Below, one piece after another: positions 61,073-64,000 of a stretch of 64,000 nt of DNA (positions are counted from its first letter, which is position 1; every line of letters starts with the position of its first letter). The position numbers and the translations under genes were made by a program. This DNA is from Cytobacillus oceanisediminis (lineage in GTDB: Bacteria; Bacillota; Bacilli; Bacillales; Cytobacillaceae): NCBI RefSeq assembly GCF_004366035.1, contig NZ_SOEE01000002.1:1-64000 (forward strand). The letters run 5' to 3'. The notes under the pieces were generated by a model that saw only the letters and a list, made by a program, of their open reading frames with translations, made no database searches and was not told the origin of the DNA.

Positions 61073-62519
61073 GGCTAATCACCTTTCTTTCGATGGCTTC
61101 CTTCAGCTGGGCACGGGCAATTTTTCCGCCGGCTGTGTAGGGCATTTCTTCTGTGAAAATCCATCTGCGCGGAACCTTATAAGAGGCTAAATGTTTTTTA
61201 CATAGGCGCTTTAACTCAAGTGCATCTGTTTTGCCTTTGATGACTGCAGCTGCAATTTGCCCCCAATATTGATCCTCCAGTCCAATCACAGCAGCCTCCT
61301 CGACATCCGGGTGCAAACTGATTACTTTTTCAATTTCTTCAGGAAAGATATTAATAGCTCCATATAATATCATGTTTTTTTCACGGCCGCTGATGTATAA
61401 ATATCCTTTATCATCAACATAGCCCATATCATCAACGGTGGCCCATCCATCCTGATCCTGTATGGACTGGATTGTTTCATTTGAAAGGTATCCATCGAAA
61501 ATAAGTTCGCTTCTGACAAATATTTTGCCAATTTCATAAGGAGCGAGCTTCTTGCCTTCTGTTCCTCTAATTTCGATTTCAACACCATAGCAGGGCTTTC
61601 CGACTGATCCTGCTATATTTTCATCCGCAAGAAATGTTACATAGCTCAATTCACTAGCTCCATAGAATTCAATCATTGAGAGCTGGTGGAATATTTTGCT
61701 GATTTCCAGCTTCGAAGTTTCATCCCATTTCGCACCTGAGGAAAAGATTTTTATCGGTTTCTCTATGATTCTTTTTTCTTTTAAAATAGCTGAAACCATC
61801 GTCGGAACTGTATAAAGTGTGCTGATGGGCTGGTCCTCGATACATGAGAGAACCTGGGGTGCACTGAATTTTTCGAGCAGGTGAACTGTTCCGCCCGTAC
61901 AAAGCGTACTTACAGCTCCATACAAAAAGTGAGAGTGGATAAGTGCGCCTGGAATTAAGACGTTTTCCTGCTCATCCATTTTGAAATCATGCTGATTAAC
62001 CTTAAAGCTGGCCGCCCAGGATCTATGGGAACGGATAAAGGCTTTAGGGCTGCCGGTCGTGCCTGAAGTAAATCCCATATAAAACGGGCTGTTAGTTTCT
62101 GAATCGATGTGAAACGAAGCGCTCTGACGGCGAATTTCCTCCAGGGCATCCTCCCAGATAAGCACGAAAGGGTGCAGGCGGGCAATCTGATCATAGTATT
62201 CTTTACCTGTGATCACGATAGAAGGGTTGGATATTTCGATCCGCTGGCTAAGTTCTTCGGCCTTCCATTTTAAGTCAAAAGGTACAGCAGTCCATCCAGC
62301 CATGGAGGCACCTGTGAATAATTGCAGAAAAGGAATTCCATTTGGCAGCAGGATTGCTGCAGATTTATTGGTTACAGATAAAGAATTAAGCCAGTTAGCA
62401 GTTTTGCAGAGATGAGAGCTCCATTCTTTATAGTTTAAAGTTTGGCTTTTCGAAATGATTGCTGCTTTATATGGAGAATCATCGGCTATTTTTTTTATAT
62501 TTGCTGTGATATTTGTCAA
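61068..62519 (-). CDS. yhfT: Acyl-CoA synthetase (AMP-forming)
   Basis: 483 residues, TTG after AAGGAGAGG. ANL superfamily: P-loop YMGFTSGTTGSPKAFI, MIEFYGASELSYVTF, DDMGYVDDKGYLYISGREKNMIL and the C-terminal Lys in PYTAGGKIARAQL. Activates a fatty or dicarboxylic acid as CoA ester. Middle gene of the BirA-controlled operon, so a pimelate-type substrate feeding biotin synthesis is possible. Confidence 0.9.
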   Translation of the reverse strand: MTNITANIKKIADDSPYKAAIISKSQTLNYKEWSSHLCKTANWLNSLSVTNKSAAILLPNGIPFLQLFTGASMAGWTAVPFDLKWKAEELSQRIEISNPSIVITGKEYYDQIARLHPFVLIWEDALEEIRRQSASFHIDSETNSPFYMGFTSGTTGSPKAFIRSHRSWAASFKVNQHDFKMDEQENVLIPGALIHSHFLYGAVSTLCTGGTVHLLEKFSAPQVLSCIEDQPISTLYTVPTMVSAILKEKRIIEKPIKIFSSGAKWDETSKLEISKIFHQLSMIEFYGASELSYVTFLADENIAGSVGKPCYGVEIEIRGTEGKKLAPYEIGKIFVRSELIFDGYLSNETIQSIQDQDGWATVDDMGYVDDKGYLYISGREKNMILYGAINIFPEEIEKVISLHPDVEEAAVIGLEDQYWGQIAAAVIKGKTDALELKRLCKKHLASYKVPRRWIFTEEMPYTAGGKIARAQLKEAIERKVISH

Positions 62520-62554
62520 CGGGTTGTTCCTCTCCTTATGGAAAAGGAGACACC

Positions 62555-63118
62555 TTATAGTGTCTCCAGAGATTTAGAAAATTGCTTATTTATAATCGGA
62601 TGCTTGAGCAGTCTGAATACCAGGAATGATGCGAGAGTCGCTTTCAATACATCTCCCGGGATATAAACCAGACTTAATTTGATAGCTTCTGCTAGAGGTA
62701 TATTCATCATAAAGGCCTGTACCGGAATTCCAAAAAGATAGATAAGGAATATGCCGACAGTCAGGTTTATGAGCAGGATATTCTTTAATTTTAACGTTTT
62801 GAAGCGTGAGAGTAAATACCCGATAAAAAATGCTGTAAGCGGATAGGAAATCAAATACCCTGCACTAGGCCCGAAGAATACACCAATGCCGCCGCGGCCT
62901 CCTGATAATAATGGTGCACCCGCAGCAACCAACAGTAAAAACACTGCCATGCTGATTCCGCCAAGTCTGGCGCCTAAAATACCGCCGGCCAAAAGGACAC
63001 CAAGTGTCTGCAGGGTAATCGGAACGGGTGTAAAAGATAGCATGATTGGGGGAACAAGACCAAGTGCTCCCATTACTGCAGCAAATAAAGCCACATAAGT
63101 CATCTCTTTAACTTTCAT
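62555..63118 (-). CDS. bioY: Biotin transporter BioY
   Basis: 187 residues, six helices. Family blocks TLQTLGVLLAGGILGARLGGI, GAPLLSGGRGGIGVFFGPSAGYL, and YIPGDVLKATLA near the end. Substrate-binding component of an ECF-type biotin importer. GGAGAGG before ATG. First gene of the operon, right behind the BirA operator. Confidence 0.95.
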   Translation of the reverse strand: MKVKEMTYVALFAAVMGALGLVPPIMLSFTPVPITLQTLGVLLAGGILGARLGGISMAVFLLLVAAGAPLLSGGRGGIGVFFGPSAGYLISYPLTAFFIGYLLSRFKTLKLKNILLINLTVGIFLIYLFGIPVQAFMMNIPLAEAIKLSLVYIPGDVLKATLASFLVFRLLKHPIINKQFSKSLETL

Positions 63119-63141
63119 AATACCTCTCCAATTCAGATTAA

Positions 63142-63186
63142 TAGGTTAACTGTTTTCATTTTATGGTTAACATAAAAGTTTGTCAA
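63142..63186 (-). promoter_or_regulatory. BirA operator overlapping the bioY promoter
   Basis: AGGTTAACT ... ATGGTTAACAT (63143-63173) has the GTTAAC dyad of Bacillus BirA operators. On the minus strand TTGACA (63186-63181), 17 bases and TAAAAT (63163-63158) form a promoter inside it. Biotin excess should shut off bioY-yhfT-yhfS. Confidence 0.88.
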
Positions 63187-63356
63187 CCTGAAAAAAACGA
63201 AGTTTACAATTGAGAGAAAGTCAGTTGGTGTAATGCTTGTAAGTCCACCAGTTTATGTTTACTGAATAGCTGCAGCTATTAAATATTAATGTTTATTTTA
63301 TCTAAAATAAATCAAACTAAGCGGGTATCAAAATATTTTATAGGGGGTTATTTAAA

Positions 63357-63497
63357 GTGTCCAGAAAAAACAATACACCATCTGATCAAGTTGACCAAAA
63401 GGAATTATTGGACGATAAAGTGAAAGATGCCAGAAAAAACAACTTTGAAGAGGACCACGTACGCAGGGTTACATCAAATGGTGCACAAGGTCAATAA
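63357..63497 (+). CDS. Small acidic/charged protein (46 residues)
   Basis: GTG start ten bases after AGGGGG. The product is hydrophilic and rich in Asp, Lys, Asn and Gln, with no membrane segment; size and composition recall minor spore proteins, but I cannot name it. A terminator follows. Confidence 0.6.
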   Translation: MSRKNNTPSDQVDQKELLDDKVKDARKNNFEEDHVRRVTSNGAQGQ

Positions 63498-63526
63498 GTA
63501 ACACTTAAAAGCTGAGTTGCAAAATT

Positions 63527-63555
63527 AAAAACCCGTTCTTATGATCGGGTTTTTA
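63527..63555 (+). terminator. Intrinsic terminator
   Basis: AAAAACCCGTTC ... GATCGGGTTTTTA stem with T's. Confidence 0.85.
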
Positions 63556-63714
63556 TTATTGGTTCAGGAAACGTGTTAACCAAAGGCTGGGGCAATGATA
63601 TAAGAGATAAGATATTTTTTGACTATTCAGTTGACTATTCCAGAATATGATTTATGATAAGGATAACCGAAACGATGTTTTACTTACAAAACAAACATGT
63701 GTGGAGGTTATAAA

Positions 63715-64000
63715 ATGCCATTTATTGATGTGAATGATTTAACGATTCATTATGAAATAGAAGGAAATGGTGAGCCGCTTGTTATTCTTCATGGGCTGGG
63801 CAACAATTCACAATCCTGGAAAAAGCAGCTGGAAGGGCTGAGTAAGGAATTTACTGTTATCGCCTGGGATGCGCCAGGCTATGGCAAGAGCTCTGATCCT
63901 AGGGAGGAATTTACACAATTCAGCCAATTTGCTGATGTTTTAAAGGGCTTTATTGACGGTTTGCATTATAAAACTGTTAATCTTTTAGGTCATTCAATGG
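63715..64000 (+). CDS. Alpha/beta hydrolase, partial (runs off the window)
   Basis: First 95 codons only. ATG after GGAGG. LVILHGLGNNSQSW oxyanion region, AWDAPGYGKSSDP and the start of the nucleophile elbow LLGHSM, all typical of the alpha/beta hydrolase fold. The catalytic Asp and His lie beyond the edge. Confidence 0.88.
   Translation, partial: MPFIDVNDLTIHYEIEGNGEPLVILHGLGNNSQSWKKQLEGLSKEFTVIAWDAPGYGKSSDPREEFTQFSQFADVLKGFIDGLHYKTVNLLGHSM

Overview
The window looks like chromosome of a low-GC, endospore-forming Bacillaceae (Bacillus/Cytobacillus type). The reasons are strong AGGAGG-type ribosome binding sites, frequent TTG/GTG starts, a ger-type spore germination operon, ykuNOP flavodoxins behind a Fur box, a BirA-controlled bioY-yhfT-yhfS operon, a XylR/cre-controlled xylose operon, and many intrinsic terminators. 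No rRNA, tRNA, CRISPR array or intact insertion sequence was seen.

Layout. (1) 0-4.5 kb: a membrane protein, a multidrug-type ABC exporter preceded by a short leader peptide, and a stretch of decayed genes (chemotaxis-receptor scrap, truncated membrane protein, frameshifted Cys protein) mixed with a dispersed '..GGGGCAGGTT..' repeat. (2) 4.5-11.9 kb: a probable copper/envelope metal-stress island: CcdA-like protein, tiny secreted peptide, two-component system, His-rich BNR protein, SHOCT protein, Met-rich secreted protein, a broken small gene and a CopC-CopD fusion. (3) 11.9-16.6 kb: integrase remnant, NmrA-type oxidoreductase, small membrane proteins, a stalk-domain/solute-binding fusion and a YwaF-type membrane protein. 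(4) 16.8-18.9 kb: Fur-boxed ykuN-ykuO-ykuP followed by an fbpB-like iron-sparing gene. (5) 19-29.5 kb: small export protein, Clp-N/GNAT fusion, UvrA-like ABC protein, GNAT, DUF3221, hydrolase, DUF421, AraC regulator and SDR. (6) 29.5-30.2 kb: a gene graveyard with a transposase scrap. (7) 30.2-37.1 kb: divergent xylR / xylA-xylB-galM-xylE with XylR operator and cre site. (8) 37.2-40.3 kb: Mn/Zn-type ABC uptake operon with an MntR/DtxR-family regulator as its last gene. (9) 40.5-44.9 kb: a four-gene lipid/envelope cluster (PlsY paralogue, GNAT-aminotransferase fusion, LtaS-like enzyme, small membrane protein), the best candidate for an undescribed system. (10) 45-50.5 kb: DinB, papain-like protein, AraC/EamA divergent pair, luciferase-like oxidoreductase and two different repeat arrays. 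(11) 50.5-54.5 kb: ger operon. (12) 54.5-59.8 kb: LysM amidase, VOC protein, two broken genes and a pair of paralogous GN-x-LQ repeat proteins. (13) 59.9-63.2 kb: bioY-yhfT-yhfS; then a small acidic protein and a hydrolase cut by the window edge.

How genes work together: xylE imports xylose, galM interconverts anomers, xylA isomerises and xylB phosphorylates, under XylR and CcpA control. The ykuNOP/fbpB block is an iron-limitation response. The 4.5-11.9 kb block pairs a sensor kinase and regulator with secreted or membrane metal-handling proteins. Three RNA-level features deserve attention: a leader peptide plus hairpin before the ABC exporter, a hairpin that would bridge a split ribosome binding site before xylE, and a probable AUU start for yhfS.
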